Source of the DNA: Anthoceros angustus
Taxonomy: Eukaryota > Streptophyta > Anthocerotopsida > Anthocerotales > Anthocerotaceae
Direction of reading: 5' to 3'
Length of the DNA stretch: 64,000 bases
NCBI GenBank assembly: GCA_010909165.1
Contig: VJWM01000196.1
Coordinates: forward strand, 345,640-409,639
A model generated the notes under the pieces. The model did not search any database. It worked only from the letters and a program-made list of their open reading frames with translations, and was not told the DNA's origin. The position numbers were made by a program, and so were the translations under genes. Positions 45,240-58,500 of this stretch are shown piece after piece; positions within the stretch are counted from its first letter, which is position 1; every line of letters starts with the position of its first letter.

Positions 45240-48200
45240 ATGTCGTTTATATGTACACATCCATCTTATACTTCTATTATATTAGTGTATTTACATGCCT
45301 CTTTGTATACGTATGTCGTCGTATATAGGCATCAAGACTTGTTTATATAATAATATATATGTGCTAACCCTTACGTCACTCTCATACCTTACATATCTAA
45401 GTGTTTGATTTTATTGACAATTTAAATCAAATTTTTTGGACACTTCAATCGTCCTCTATCCCTTGCACCTTTGTTTCGATGCAATCTGAACTCCACGTGA
45501 TATGGGCATATCGTCGCGTGCACCACCAACATGTGCCTCAGGCGGGCGGCCACGTCACTTGGTGACTCTTGAGACCAACACCAATGGTTTGAGGTTCCTC
45601 CACATCTTCCTACACCTATCCGGTGACCTCTATAACCACTTTCACAATTCTGACCCTGTCAATGCTAGGCCGTACCAACCATTCCTATGTCACTTGCGCC
45701 TACACCCCTTAGCCACCATCCGACTCGAGACTCCTCTTGCGGCTTCAACACCGTTGTCTTTGCTTGACCCTCTTCGCTCCTCGTTTCGTCACTGGTGTGG
45801 TTCACCTTACGTAGGTGGCATTCGACCCACTAGCCTCAATGGCTAGCCCTTCACTCCAGCCCCATAGGCTGCCAAATCACCACTTCCACAATTCTGACAA
45901 GCGAATAGCATTCAATCTCTCGATGTCGGGTTGCCACCCTACTCACGCTTTTGACACGGATGTGATACGCCTCTTGCATAATCGCCATCACCTCCGGATC
46001 CCCACCATCCACGTTGCCTCCGGCATCACTTGACAGTGACGCTCCCTGTTGGCACCTTCCCTCCATCTTCCTTCTCTCCAGGGTTCTCAGGCCTTCCTTC
46101 ACGACTGGCCTTCACCTTCCACCGCTTCCTTCCTTCTTCCCTGCAGTCATGCACACATCACCTACCACGTCCCCATATAGCGTAAAACCTACATATCACA
46201 ACCAAGCATTCCATTAACCGTCAACGACTATTTTACCACTCCAAGATCTCGGCATGTCGTCAATCCATGCCTTGCTGCCCACTTCAACTCATCCAGGTTG
46301 CGCTCCCTCCCCGTTGGACATACCGTTTCGAACTCCTTTGCTCTCCGGACCAAAGGATCCCCATGCTCGTGCTTCGCAATTCTTGCCGGCGTTGCGGCGA
46401 CTTCGTGGTGTTGGCCACACCACCATGTATTAGGGAACGACGCACGGAGTCGGCCGAGAACGGAGGCCGTGGCGGTCGTTCTAGGCCGTGGCGCTTCGTC
46501 GCCGTCTCTGGCGGCGGGAGCGCCGAGTCTGGGGCCGAGACGCTCAATTTTAATCGCAGATCGAGGCGGAGCCGAGGTCTGTCATTATTAAAGAGTTGTT
46601 GCTCGCACCCAAATTTTATAGTTCTTTTTTTCTCTTGCTAGGATAGAAAATATGTCCGGTCTTTTACTTCCGGACTTTTACCGCTTAGTCAAGAGATCTA
46701 GCACGGAGATTACCGTATCGAGACACGGCATCCAAAGCCACATACTTACGCTATTCACAGGATGGCGGGCTCGGACGGGATTATGGTAATTTAAGAGCTT
46801 TTCTAAATTTTTTTTGCACTCAGTAGATGCAGGATACAAACCTTAATTGTATGGCCTTAAGCTCGTGCTCGTGCCGTGGTGACCGTTTATTGTTTCCAAG
46901 CCTGCGCAATACTGCAACATGATTGGTGTCAGAAACAGAATCGTGTTGATCAATAACCCGTGATCGAGCATAAAAAAATTTCACGCAGACAACACGCATG
47001 ACAGGCTTATTAGGCTAGGGCAGGTATATAGGCTGATCAGGCTGATCAGCCTTGTCAGGCCGAGGTTGCCAACCTTGACAAAAACTTTGTGAAAGTATCG
47101 TGCATAAACAGCTCTAAAGACAGGTACCAGCTCCTAATTATTGTCTCCGCGCTCCCGCCTCCCAGCTCCTAGCTTTCAGCAAATATGGACGTAAAGCTGC
47201 AAACTCACAAACACAGGCCACATCTGAGCATAGGGTCAACCCACATGGCAGAGGAACAACATTGTACCGATTTCATGGTTCAATGACTTTACAACCTTAC
47301 CTTCGCTCGTTTCTCCGCGACCACTGTCGGGTCTATGGTTTAGATGCCCAGTTCCAAGCTCGACTGGAAAAAGGACATCGATAGGTTGTGACAAGTGGTG
47401 TGACAAAGTGATGCTTGTTGAGCTCATCCGATCACTTTTCGGTGCGCACACTTTTGAAAGTGTCCTGTTTCCAAGCCTGCCCAATTACCCTGCAATAATG
47501 ACGGGTGTCAAAAACATAGTTATTGAGCTACGAGAGGTACATGGCGTATTTGCATTTGACATACGCATCAACACTAATCGGTGAGCCTTGTCGATGGGCA
47601 TCGCCAACAATGAATCTGCAAAGCGGTGAAAAGACAACCTACAACTAGAAAAACTCACGGCACCTGTGTGACTCGCTCTCAACTAGCGGGTCTCCACTCC
47701 GGATCGCGGTTCCGTCTCGGCTCCCAACCCCGGGTAGGCTCTGGATCGCGTCTCCCGGTGGCGGCTCCCTCTGCGTCTTTGGCTCGCCTCTCCGTTTCCG
47801 GGTCGACCTTCTGCCCGCCTCCTCGTGGCTCTTGGCTATCGACTCTCGGCTCGCGGCTCACATATCCTTAGCTCAAGACTCTCGGCTTCGCTGCCGCTCG
47901 TGGTTTTCGGCTTCCAAACAACAATATATTATCGAGGCGAGTTCACAACATACAAGAAGAACAGAGCTTACGCTCGGCCAAAAGCTTTGTGGGCGACCAA
48001 AACGCAAGACTAGGAAAGCCACCCATCACAGCTCCCCTTGCCGCCTTGCAAGCAGCTCCCATTCTCCATGAACTCGTACTCCAGTGGATGGTCCTCCTTC
48101 GACATACGCGAAGGTTCCGGTATCGCGCCGAGGGAGTCGAGCTCGGTGGATTTGCCTCTCGCCGGCCCCAAGGGCCAGCGGCGAGGCGGCGACCACATTG

Positions 48201-48540
48201 GCGACCGTGCGCCGTAGTCCGCGGGCGGACCGCCCGCCGCACCGCCACCGGCTTGATGGCCACCGGAGGTCGCCAGCAGACCGCCTTGAACACCGCCCGC
48301 CTGCCATGGCCGAGTAGCTCCACGCCTGGCATCGGCCTGCGAGGCCAACACCTTGGCGAGACTACCTTGTTGAAGGTGATCGGTCCTTCGCGCATCCGGC
48401 TTCCTCCTCTGAAGAAGTGAAGAAGCGTGGCAACCATAGCGCGCCTACATGACCTAGCGCCAGCCCCCACTTATCGGCTGGCCGACCTTGCCTCGGGAGC
48501 GGACCGGCATCTGCGTCGTGGCGCCGAGGGCGATTCCGAG
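45240..48540. other. CACTA interior, unassigned passenger DNA
   Basis: An AT-rich stretch (45240-45440) is followed by GC-rich DNA with open frames on both strands but no recognised domain. An imperfect palindrome, GGCTGATCAGGCTGATCAGCC, lies near 47030-47055. The DNA between 47680 and 48470 is GC-rich with CTCGGCT-type short repeats. Confidence 0.4.
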
Positions 48541-48559
48541 TCCGCTTCTAGATTAACAT

Positions 48560-50200
48560 TCGTGTCAAGTTCTGATTCGCCGTGAGGCAAGACCTACGCT
48601 CCATGTCCCGGTTCGGATTTTAGGTTGGGTGAATTATAACTAGGTTTGGCGAACAAGGCGGCGGCGGCGGCCGGTGAAAACCAATGATGTTGCTAGGTAG
48701 GTTCGGAAATTAGCTTCGGACTCTAGGTTTGGAAAATTCAAATCAGGTCTGGTAGAGAGAGGTCTTTAGCGGCAACAGAGGGAGAAATTAGGTTTACGAG
48801 GCTATAAAACCCTCTTCTTCGGCAAGATGCGTCTTTGTGATGTGTGGGGTTTCAGCCCCCAGTTCTTTTCGCCTCGCTCATGTGTGTGAGGCATGTGCGT
48901 TTCTTTTGTGGCTTCCTATGTGTACGTTTATTGCGGTTCATGGTTGCTGGTATTGCTTCTTTGGTTGCTTTTTCTTATTTCTCAAGTGTCTCAGTTCACG
49001 CTCGTTATCGATACACTTCGCTTGCGATCGACAATTCGATACACTTTCGCTTGCGATCGACATACACACTTTCGCTTGCGATCGGCGGGGTTGTTCGGGT
49101 TTTCATTTATGTCACGTCGAACGCTTGGGGTTTAACATCGCGTGGTAGCGGTGTGGTGTTCTTCAAGTTGTTGACAAGAGCATAAAGGTGAATGTCTTTC
49201 TTAGTTCTTTGGATGTAGTATTTTTGTTTCCTTGCCCTCGTACTCTAAGCTGTCTACTCTGCTGATGTTTGTCATCCTTTAGTTTAGCTTGTCGTGTTTG
49301 TGGTGGAGTGGTGCTATTAGATGTTTCTTTACTTGTTGTTTAGTCCGTTTCTATTTCTCGCTTGTTTTGTATATCTTGTGTATACAGTTCATTTTTCGTA
49401 TTCTTGCATTTGTTTTAAACACTAGTGCATGTCAACCCTTAGCGATGAAGGTAGTGCAAACGTATTTGTGTTCATGTAGATAAGTTTAGTTACGTTTGTC
49501 ATTTCAATTAAACTAGGTCGTTTAGAAAAACATCTTTCTTGACCACCTATTATTGTATGTTTTGGTTTAGATGTTTTTGATGTTGTGGCCTCTTAACACT
49601 ACTCGAGTAAGTTCCGTATTCTTGTTACGGACACCTTACGCCATCCTTGGTTCTACCAATGTAGTTTATGTAAGTTATCTCCCTACGTTTGAGTGGCACT
49701 CCTCTTAACTTCTATTGCGTGGTCCTCATTGAGTTACACTATAAGTTTTTTCTCAAGAGTCGTAAAGATGATTTACTTGCAAGGTTGTTTTCTTCTCTAA
49801 TCCACTTGGCACATTGTTGGACAAGTTATTCTTACACTTTACCTTTTTATTTTGTACATCTATCTCATTTTCACAAAGTTCATTTTGCATACTTTGGAGT
49901 CTCCTTCTTATATTCAGCTGTGGTTTACAGGCAGGAGTCGTAGGCCGGGTTTAGTCTTTGCAGGTCAGTCTGTCTTTGAAGTCGTCTTCGGATAATGTTT
50001 CTGTGATAAGTTTAAGTTTGGCAATCAATTTTACTGCCAGATTTAACGATTTTGGTGGGATTTCTATCTAGATGTACCTGTTGTTCACGCTTTCTACCTT
50101 ACTGCTATGGTTTCAACATAGATGGTGGATTATTTTCACCCTCCATGGCATTGTTTTCTACTCTCTTGTAATGAATTTTCAGTATTGAAAAAAAATGACA
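48560..50200 (+). other. possible transcription unit inside the CACTA, non-coding or retroelement-like
   Basis: A TATA-like GCTATAAAACCC near 48800 is followed by about 1.4 kb of T-rich, weakly coding DNA that ends near 50190 with TTGTAATGAATTTTCAG and an A8 run. The arrangement resembles a promoter-to-polyadenylation segment, perhaps a captured transcript or a retroposed sequence. No protein is recognised. Confidence 0.25.
49005..49090. repeat. short tandem repeat, about 27-29 bp, three copies
   Basis: The core CACTTTCGCTTGCGATCGAC recurs three times with small spacing changes. Confidence 0.8.
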
Positions 50201-50213
50201 ATAGGTCAATTCT

Positions 50214-51601
50214 CTAGAATTCCACCCCGCTCCCCGAAAAAATCAAGCAGCGTCGAGGCCCCGAGGCAGGCGACTTCACGCTCAAGAACGTCACCACGGC
50301 TTCTTTGCTGACCTTTCTCCATGCCTTCGTGCTCACATTAGGCGGATGCAACCATTTTGCATCCTTCCCTTCTCCCTCCAGTGCGACTTGCCGCACCTTC
50401 TTGCCCACATTGTGGTTCCTTGTCGCGATGCACGCAAACACGGCCACAATATCCTCGCTCTATACTTGCAAACTCATACTCTACCTTCCTCACCGGTCTT
50501 TCTACGCAAACTTTCGTGTGGCTCGACCATGGCACATCGACTCCATTTTGCACACACTAGCTCCAACACACGCTGGTGGAAGGCCTTCCTCACTCGTCCT
50601 TCCTCATCGGACGACTCTTCATCCTCCTCCTCATTCTCTATCCACCCTCCATCGCATAACCGGCTCACAGCCATGTACACGCCACCACGCCCATGTAGCC
50701 TGCACAACACGGCTATGACATCGTCTAATGGCTTACCGGCCAGGTGCTCCGTCAATTCTCCAATTTCATGTGCTGGCAATGTAGTCGGCATGTCTTCCTC
50801 GACCTCAGCATCCGCCATCTCCACATCTTCCTCCTCGCTCCCGCTCTCCCCATCCTCGCTGCCGCTGGTGTCCTCCTCCTCACCGCCCTCCTCACCATCA
50901 TAGGCATGCGCTCCTTGGCCCTCCTCCGCAACCGCGTCCACCAGCAGACCAGTCTCCACTCCCACTGCAGGAGTTTCCTCCCCTCCAAAGGCTCCCTCCT
51001 GCCACGTTGTTGGGGGTTGTCCGTCGCCACCGAGCAGAAGGTCCACAAAACCTATGCCATCTCTCTCGGCAGCCACAGGGTCACCCTCTTGTGCACCACC
51101 ACCATGCTCCTCAAGTTGGACACAGCCCTCTTGCTCCAGACTCACGCCAATGTCCTCGTTCCCTCCGGATGTCGCTGCCCTGGCAGATCCCTCCTCTGAC
51201 AGCTTTGGAATCTCTCCTGCAGGAAACAGCTGTAGCGTTAGCTCCCCACCTGTTGGAGACACCCGCTCCACTTCCGGCCGCTTTCGCTGAGCATCGCCCG
51301 CCTCTTCGGCAGCAGACTCCACTCCTGTATGAAGGTGCTCCCCTCCGGCACCCTCCACCTCTCTCGCCGCTTCCCGCTCCACGCCATGGGCATCCACCCT
51401 CCACCTCTCTCGCCGCTTCCCGCTCCACGCCATGCATCCACCTCTCCGCGGTGGAATCGGCTTTCTCCACGACGCCCACCTCACTTGCCGCTTCCACCAT
51501 CCGCGCCGTGCTTCCATCCACCGCTGGGCGCCGTCCCTGCGCCAAGTCCCTTGCTGGACCATTTTCCGGCTTCCAAGATTCTCCTCTCGGCGGTGGCGCA
51601 A
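50214..51601 (-). CDS. acidic unrecognised protein within the CACTA, apparently frameshifted
   Basis: A 375-codon minus-strand frame (51601-50474) is followed in another phase by 50447-50214 with similar texture (ACIATRNHNVGKKVRQ, EGKDAKWLHPPN). The N-terminal part is Arg/Trp-rich and contains an internal duplication (RRERWRVDAHGV-type units). The middle is a strongly acidic Glu/Asp/Ser tract (EEEDVEMADAEVEEDM). The region around ELTEHLAGKPLDDVIAVLC looks folded. No family is recognised; it could be a second element-encoded protein or a captured host fragment. GC-rich DNA also gives long frames on the other strand, so coding status is uncertain. Confidence 0.35.
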
Positions 51602-52049
51602 GCGTCGATGGGCCCCACCTCTCCTCCTTCCGGCGACGTTATGGGCACCGACATCCGCCGGATTGGCGGCGTTGTTCGAGCTTAAGCGAGCTTGACCAAA
51701 TCCTCAAAGTCAACGTCCCAAACCATGGTCGAGGAAGGCCAACCGAGTCACCGCACATGCACAACGACAACCGCGACAAAGTGAACAGAACTGGCGACGA
51801 TGGCCGAAGGAGGTGAGGTAACCTGTGGTGATGGGGAAGAGGGGCAAGAGGAGGAGGAGGAGGAGGAGAAGTCCTAGGGCATGCCACCGCTCATGTGCCA
51901 TGCATGCTTTCTCCGGCACAAACTCGGAGTTTGTGCACACCACCTATATTGTACATGTGGCATTCACATGCCTAAAACACACGCAACTTGATTGTCCACC
52001 ACACCTTCTGTGCACATATGGCATCCATGCATGATTGGCATATATAGGC

Positions 52050-52790
52050 CTCCCGTTTTGATGACATTTTCGTAAGCCAAGGACAAATTTAGCCCTTTAT
52101 GGATTACCATATCCTCATCGAAGGAAAATTATTTGCCATTGTTCATGCGCATTTCGTGGTCCAAGGACATTAAATTCCCATTATGTATGGTCATTTCGTG
52201 ACCCAAGGACAAATGTTCTCATTCTCCATGACCATGCCTCAGAGTCAAATTTTGGCCATTCGATGACCATTTCGAAGCCAAGGACAAATGTTTCCCATTA
52301 TGGAAGATCATTTTGTTCAAGGACATTTATTTGCCATTGTTCATTACCATTTCGTGGTCCAAGGACATAATTTTGCCATTGTTCATTACCATTTCGTGAC
52401 CCAAGGACAAATGTTTCCCATTATGTATGGTCATTTCGTGGTCCAAGGACATAATTTTGCCATTGTTCATTACCATTTCGTGACCCAAGGACAAATGTTT
52501 CCATGCATGACCATTGTAAGAATGACAATTGGTTGACATGGTTGATGACATTGCTCCGACATACTTTTGCCATTTTGGATCATCGACCAAGGACAAATGT
52601 TTGATCAACATGACCATATCTACCATTGGCCATTCTTGATGACCTTTGTAAGCCAAGGACAAATTTTTCCCTTTGTGGATTGCCGTGACACAAGGACAAA
52701 TGATTCTGTGTAGACGAGCATTCCTTCATCCAAGAACAAAATTCCATTAATCATCCCCATTTCGTGACCCAAGGACAAGTGTTCAATGCC
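52050..52790. repeat. 42-bp minisatellite inside the CACTA, about 17 degenerate copies
   Basis: The word CCATTTCGTGACCCAAGGAC alternates with GGACAAATGTTTCCC and GGACATAATTTTGCC. AAGGAC occurs at 52361, 52403, 52445 and 52487, an exact 42-bp period in the most regular part. Because 42 is a multiple of 3, both strands show 14-residue repeated peptides, which I read as a by-product. Confidence 0.93.
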
Positions 52791-52799
52791 ATTTGTTAA

Positions 52800-55700
52800 T
52801 GCCCAGATGTGCATGCCATTTCAAGGGCGAAGAAGAACCCGCCATGCAAGGACCATGCATGTGTTCATTTGATATATTTATGCTTTGCCCGTTCTCGATA
52901 CCATGCCTACGATCCACCCCATGCATGCGTCCCGTCGCGACCACACATGGCAACCCCCGTGACGCATGACGGTGGGCATGTCGTGGTGAGCTGCGGCGCG
53001 GGAGGTGTGGGGAGGGGGAAGAGGAGAATAGAGACGCATGGCATGGAACAAAACATGCCATGTCGTCGGCATTGACTGGACGCTCCTGTTCTGTGTTTCT
53101 ATCTACTTCTTCTACACCATTGTGCAAGGACTGGGTGGCACGTGAGAGCCATTCAAGCAAACTAAATGCCCCCATTCATTATGTCATGAATGAAGGACCG
53201 TCCGTATGTGAATTTGCCATATATATGCCAATTCCGTTATCGCATATAATGATGTGCATCGTTCGAGACTCCCAGTACCACCAATCAAACGCGTCACATG
53301 GCGAGCGTGTCATGTATTCACACCTTGGGCGCCAAGGTGACGGCTCGACGTCACTCGCCGCATCCGCAGGATATCCGGACCTTGGGAGACATGACATCTA
53401 CCGTGTTCCGGCTCGCTTTGCCCGCGCGCGCCACCCTCCATGAATTTACCGCCAACCACATCTGGATTTACCGCCATGAGACCGCCATTCTCACATGTAA
53501 GGAACGGCTGAAATTCAAGATCCTCTCATCCGCAACCCGATGTGGCCGGGAGGAGGCTGCCTAAGGTCGTGTTCCGCTTTAAATGTCACCACCTTGCCCT
53601 CGCTTCACGCTACTACCTTTGTTTTGGTCATCTTCGCATCCGGGCGCTTGTCTTCCAGGAACACGCCTCGCCGTCGCTCTACCGCCATCTATGGACATGT
53701 GCAAGTATGCCGCAACGAGCCCGCCGAAACCACCGTGGGTATCCACCGGTAGCTCGCAAAGACGAGGCGTGTGTCATGTCTCCATCTCGCCAACTGGAAA
53801 TACCGATGGCCATCAAGGATCATATGGGAATGTTGGCGGTGTCCCCGCCTTCACGGTCGCTATCTCTTTGCTATCCCTCACGGGTCTTGCCGTCGGGTGG
53901 CGAGGTGGTTCCTTCTACCGCGCGGCATGGTGTTCGTGACCGCACGGTATGGATTGGGGTTCGCCGAGGCGCCGCATGTGAACACTTTTGTTTGGCCCTT
54001 TTCTCCAACCTCGCAGTCTGTTGGATCAACCCGCGTATGTTTGGCATCGTTGTTGCTGGTTGCCGAGCACGGCGGCCATCAAGGACGAGGGCTGCGTCAT
54101 CAACGATGGCCATCAAGGATGATGGACGGAGGTTGCTCTCCTTGTCGGCCATCAAGGACCTGGTATGGAGTGCCACCGCCTTGGCTCTGCCGCCTCGATC
54201 ACGCAGCCGTGGTGACTAGGGACGGTTTATACCTCACAATGTGGGGTATATGATTACCGTAATTAAACTGGGATGGGAAAGTCCTTCTTCTTTGATCACT
54301 ATGTGTACTTCTCATGTCACCCAATAAAACTCGATGACCGTCTCTGCCGCTGGCGGAATGGATGGGTATGGTTTGGTGCCCGCTCATACCGCTGACCGGA
54401 CATGACAAGTCACCGCTTGCACGCCCTTCCGAGTCACGCGTAATAAACAAAGTATGGTGATTGGTGCTATAGCTCTTGTCTCCTCTCCTCCAGATGCACA
54501 AGGCATTCTCTAGATTCCGTCCATTGCATACCTCGATGGAGAGAATTGGCAAGGATGATGGTCGCCGCAAGCCTCGGAAGTTGAAGGCGAGGGAGATTGA
54601 GAGAGAAGGGTAAGGTAGATGTACACGCCACCCTCCCGAGGGACCGATCCGCCCCGGGTGATGCGAAGGAAAGAGGAAAGTGGAGGAGCAATCGGGCGGC
54701 GACGGCATCCGGGCGCCGACGAGTGCCAGCAGCCAAGCCACATTTCCTCCATGGGAAGAAGAGGCGAACCGCCCCGGAGCTACAATTGCAGAGGCCACGA
54801 TCCAAGGAGGAGGTTGCGAAATTGAGTCGCCTGCTTGGATAGAACAACCGCCGATGTGGGGCTTCACGTCAAGCGCTGCCACGTGGCTCAAGCTACACAC
54901 TTCACAGAATGGAATTGGGATGCGTTGGACGAGACAAAGATGGAACGCACTCGGCACCGGGTTATGCCCTTTCAGAATGGCGACGCAACATGGGAGTCTG
55001 AGACTTTGAGACAATGAGCTCAACACTATTCCTTGTCAGATGAAGTGGACATGAAGGAGGTTGTTTACACCAAGGGGAAGGCGCCTCGAATTTTGTTCGC
55101 ATTTGCTTGCAAGCTTAGGACGATCAAGGCCGTTGTCGAACTTGATTGTGTGTGTAATCAACTTTAAATCAAAACACGCATCCCCAAATGCAATGATAAC
55201 ACGCTGTCAACCATCCCCGACCGTTGGTGCCGACCACCTAGCTAGCCAGCGCGCACATCCTCCCTTTCCATTGCGTGTCACCTACACTACGCCCAATCTC
55301 CCGCCGGAAGAGTCGGCTACACGCTGACAGCCCCATCCACCGCCGCTTAGCACCGCCGTCGCGAACGCGTGCATCCGGGCGTCGCCACCAACCGTGCTCG
55401 CCGCCCGAGTTGGGATTGGAAGACGGTGGTGGCTCGGTCGCGCAAATCGCTCATGTCCAGGCGCGAGGTTCGCGTCTGTCGATGCGTGCATCGCCTCGGC
55501 GTCGCTTTGCGATCGACGGTCTTACCCGCCGAGTGGGTCATCACGACGGGATCTCCATAAGTGACGCGTTTGTGCTTCCGTCCATGGTTTCGCAAGCACG
55601 CTGTCCTACGTGGTCTGCGTGTTTATGGGTCATGAAGTCATGATTGCACACGGGACGGGGCGTTCGGATAACGGATGTACCACGGTGGTTGCCGTGCCTA

Positions 55701-56080
55701 CCGATCACGACTCGGGAGGATGCCACGAAATGCGATGGTGTACATGTATTGTCCCCGCCGCTGTGTCGCGAGCTCGCGAGCTCGTATTCCCAAGACATTT
55801 CAAGAATGCTCACCGCGCCACCGCCTGTGCACCCGGTGGCCGTGAGTTCTCTCGCATCAATGGCCAGCAAATGCACTCCAATTCTAGCTTTAAGGTTTTT
55901 TTTTTGCGGTCGGCGAGACACGAGCGGCATAGAAGAGCGGCGTCTTGAGGCTCACACCACGGATTCGGATCGATGGTCAGGGGAACGTGGCCATCCTACC
56001 GACCACACTAGTAGTTCCGACGACGAAAGTATGGATGAGGGTTCGGAGGTGATGATATGCGGCGCACACCGGACGAGTTC
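52800..56080. other. CACTA interior, unassigned DNA before the transposase relic
   Basis: GC-rich DNA with many overlapping frames on both strands, none recognised. A GGCCATCAAGGA word recurs near 53812, 54076, 54107 and 54147. Parts of 55000-56080 may be decayed upstream exons of the transposase. Confidence 0.4.
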
Positions 56081-56084
56081 GAAG

Positions 56085-58500
56085 CCACGGATGTTGCAAA
56101 GCGGCAGGATGGAGTCCGTGACACCGCTTGTCGAGGGCTAAAACCTATACCACATTGAAGAGGAAGTCCAATCGAAAGAAAGCGGGCTAAGCGCAACATC
56201 GTTGTTGCCGGCAAACCATGTATGACATCGTGACGCCGTCATCACTTTTAAAGCTCTTAAGTGTGGATATTTTGCGCCCAACAAGTCAAGGACATGTACG
56301 AGGCAAAGTCGATGTTGCACATGTTTGGGCCAAGATACGTGAAAATCCATGCTTGTGAAAAGATTGTATTCTATTCGTGGTGAGTACGCGCATCCATTGC
56401 CCAGTGGCACGCTGTACAAGGAAGGGTTTGATGAGCGAGTCGTTTCAAGGTCCTCGGCATTTCCTAAAGACGATTGAAACGCATGTTCGTAAATAGCAGA
56501 TGATGACTTGGTACGTCGGGAGGCAAAGCGAGAATGGGGACATGTCCATGATGGCGACACCCAACATGGAGAGTATTTGATGCGCTTGAAGGGTTCGGGA
56601 TGAACCTCGCAACTTGAGGTTGGCATTATGCATGACGGCTTCAACCCCTTTGGTCGCTGTGTCCGCCAACACGTCCATATGGCCGGTTATGCTATTCGTT
56701 CACAACATGCCTCCTGGCTTGCACAAAGGACGCCCATGTCATCATGCCTCTCATTGTACCAGACCGGCATGGTAAAAATTTTGATGTTTATATGGCGCCG
56801 GTAGAAGAACCGGAAGAGTTGTGGAGAGGGGTGGACATGGAAGACTTTTCAATACCGTGAACGATCCTAGGAGGCATTTTAGGTGCGGCAGCGGCCGAAC
56901 GTCATTGCCGACTACCTGTGGTTGGGCACCGATCGGATTGCAAGTGAAAGGGACCCGGGCGTGTGTGGATTGCCGGACTGGATTCCGCTATTCTCATCAA
57001 TTAAAAAGGTTTATGTTGGCAGGTGGTTGCCCGGCGATAGCGGACGGTGGGAAGACATGGATGCACGATGGACGGCGGAACTCCACCCGTGCCACCAACG
57101 CTTGATGATGTGGTGATGATATGGTACAGAGAAGGTGCGCCACCGAGATCCGCAATGAGGAAATTTTGGAACGCGCGATGTCTTCTCTGTTAGGGTGCTC
57201 CCATATTGGCGCCACCTTCTTGTGATGGCGCCAAAGGATGTCATGCGTGGAAAAGAACAATGCAGAGGCCATATGGCACACTTTGACGGAGAGCGAGACG
57301 ACCTAGCATCAAGGATGGACATGGAAGCCAATGGAGGGAAAAGGTGGTTGTGAGGAGAGGATCGCCATTGCCGAGGCGCCTTACGCTTTGGCGAAAGACG
57401 ACCTCCGTCAAGTCATAGAGAGAATTAAACGCATAAAGCTGCCCACGCTATGGGTCTAACATAGGAGCGAAATTAGAGGGGGCAAAGTGGCGCTTGAAGT
57501 GCCATGATCGGCACATCATGCTGGAAATCATCTTCCCATCGTCCTTCGGGTGCATAGACCCGAGGTGTACAAGGCGGTTGTGAAATTGGGTCGATCAGAC
57601 AGATGGATTTGCCCGGACAATACCGGCCATGAAATTCAAGCACAACGAGAAGAGGTGATGATGCTCTGGAAAAGCAATTCCCTCCAAAGGTCTTTGATAT
57701 ATCAACCCACCTCATAATACATTTAGTGGACGAGGTGCATTGGGCCCAGTGCACACTGGTGGATGTACCCGGGAGAGATACTTAGGATCCAGGACAAGGC
57801 GCCACACAAACCAGAGTCCAAGATAGCCGTGGGGTATATGAGAGAGGAGAGTATGCATTTTGGCATGTCATTCCGGCGTTACTATGGTCACGTCGGTGGA
57901 TCATGGAGTCCCGAGGACCGTGTGGGAGAAAAGTGTCGGCGTCTGCATACACAATGGATGCCGCTGAGGTGCGCCAGCCCATACTTATGTGCTGATCACA
58001 CGAAGGTGATGCAGCTTTTGGACATGTACGAAGAGGTGAGGATGTACGGTGCACATGAGGAACGACAAGTTTCAAGAGGTGGGTGCATGTAAGAAGGCGG
58101 TGAGCGCTTGGGAGGGGGCATCCTGCTATGACCCACGTGAGGGCTATAATGGATGGCCTTGCAAGCACGGCACATAGTCACATGTGGAACAAAGGCAGCC
58201 ACCTCGTATCAGGAGGCGTATAAACGCGGCGAGCACAAAAGATAGCAAAAGTTTATCATGGTGGGACAGGCCGGGAGCTCAAGAGGAGCGCGCTCTTCTA
58301 CGGCCACATAGAGCAACATCATGGATGCGCTTCGAGGAGTATAATCCAGTTGAAGGTTGGATGGTAGTGTCGGCCGGGAGGGACAAGGCCATCGCCGCTA
58401 AGTCGTACACCGGGTTTGACCTTGTGAATACCGAGAAGGTTTCCGTGCTGGTGCACTCCATCGATGGTCCATTTGTGTGGCCATCGCAGTAACTCGCATG
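56085..58500 (+). pseudogene. TNP2-type CACTA transposase relic (Transposase_21 and DUF4218 regions)
   Basis: No single long frame exists, but switching phase reveals the family order. VTPLVEG near 56120 is the conserved N-terminal anchor. YVKIHAC, then DCILF, then RGEYA near 56330-56390 is the Cys-rich block. EPRNLRLALC near 56600 follows, then CTKDAHVIMPLIVPD and ELWRGVDMEDF near 56720-56855. TVND and GLQVKGTRACVDC near 56860-56990 match the INDFPA...TKGK.ACP.C core. LKCHDRHIML near 57490, then FDISTHLIIHLVDEVHWA, GPVHTGG and MYPGEILR near 57690-57790 match the DUF4218 domain. GFDLVNTEKVSV...GPFVWPSQ near 58420-58490 may be the DUF4216-like tail. TNP2 is the catalytic transposase of this superfamily, acting on the element ends in the nucleus. 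Many short indels make it non-functional. Confidence 0.85.

Noticed and set aside
52288-52662. Repetitive 14-residue peptides encoded on both strands
   Set aside because: Explained by the 42-bp period of the minisatellite being divisible by three, not by selection for a protein.
53542-55026. Frames of 225 and 275 residues inside the CACTA
   Set aside because: Open on both strands in several phases, with no recognisable motif; they look compositional.
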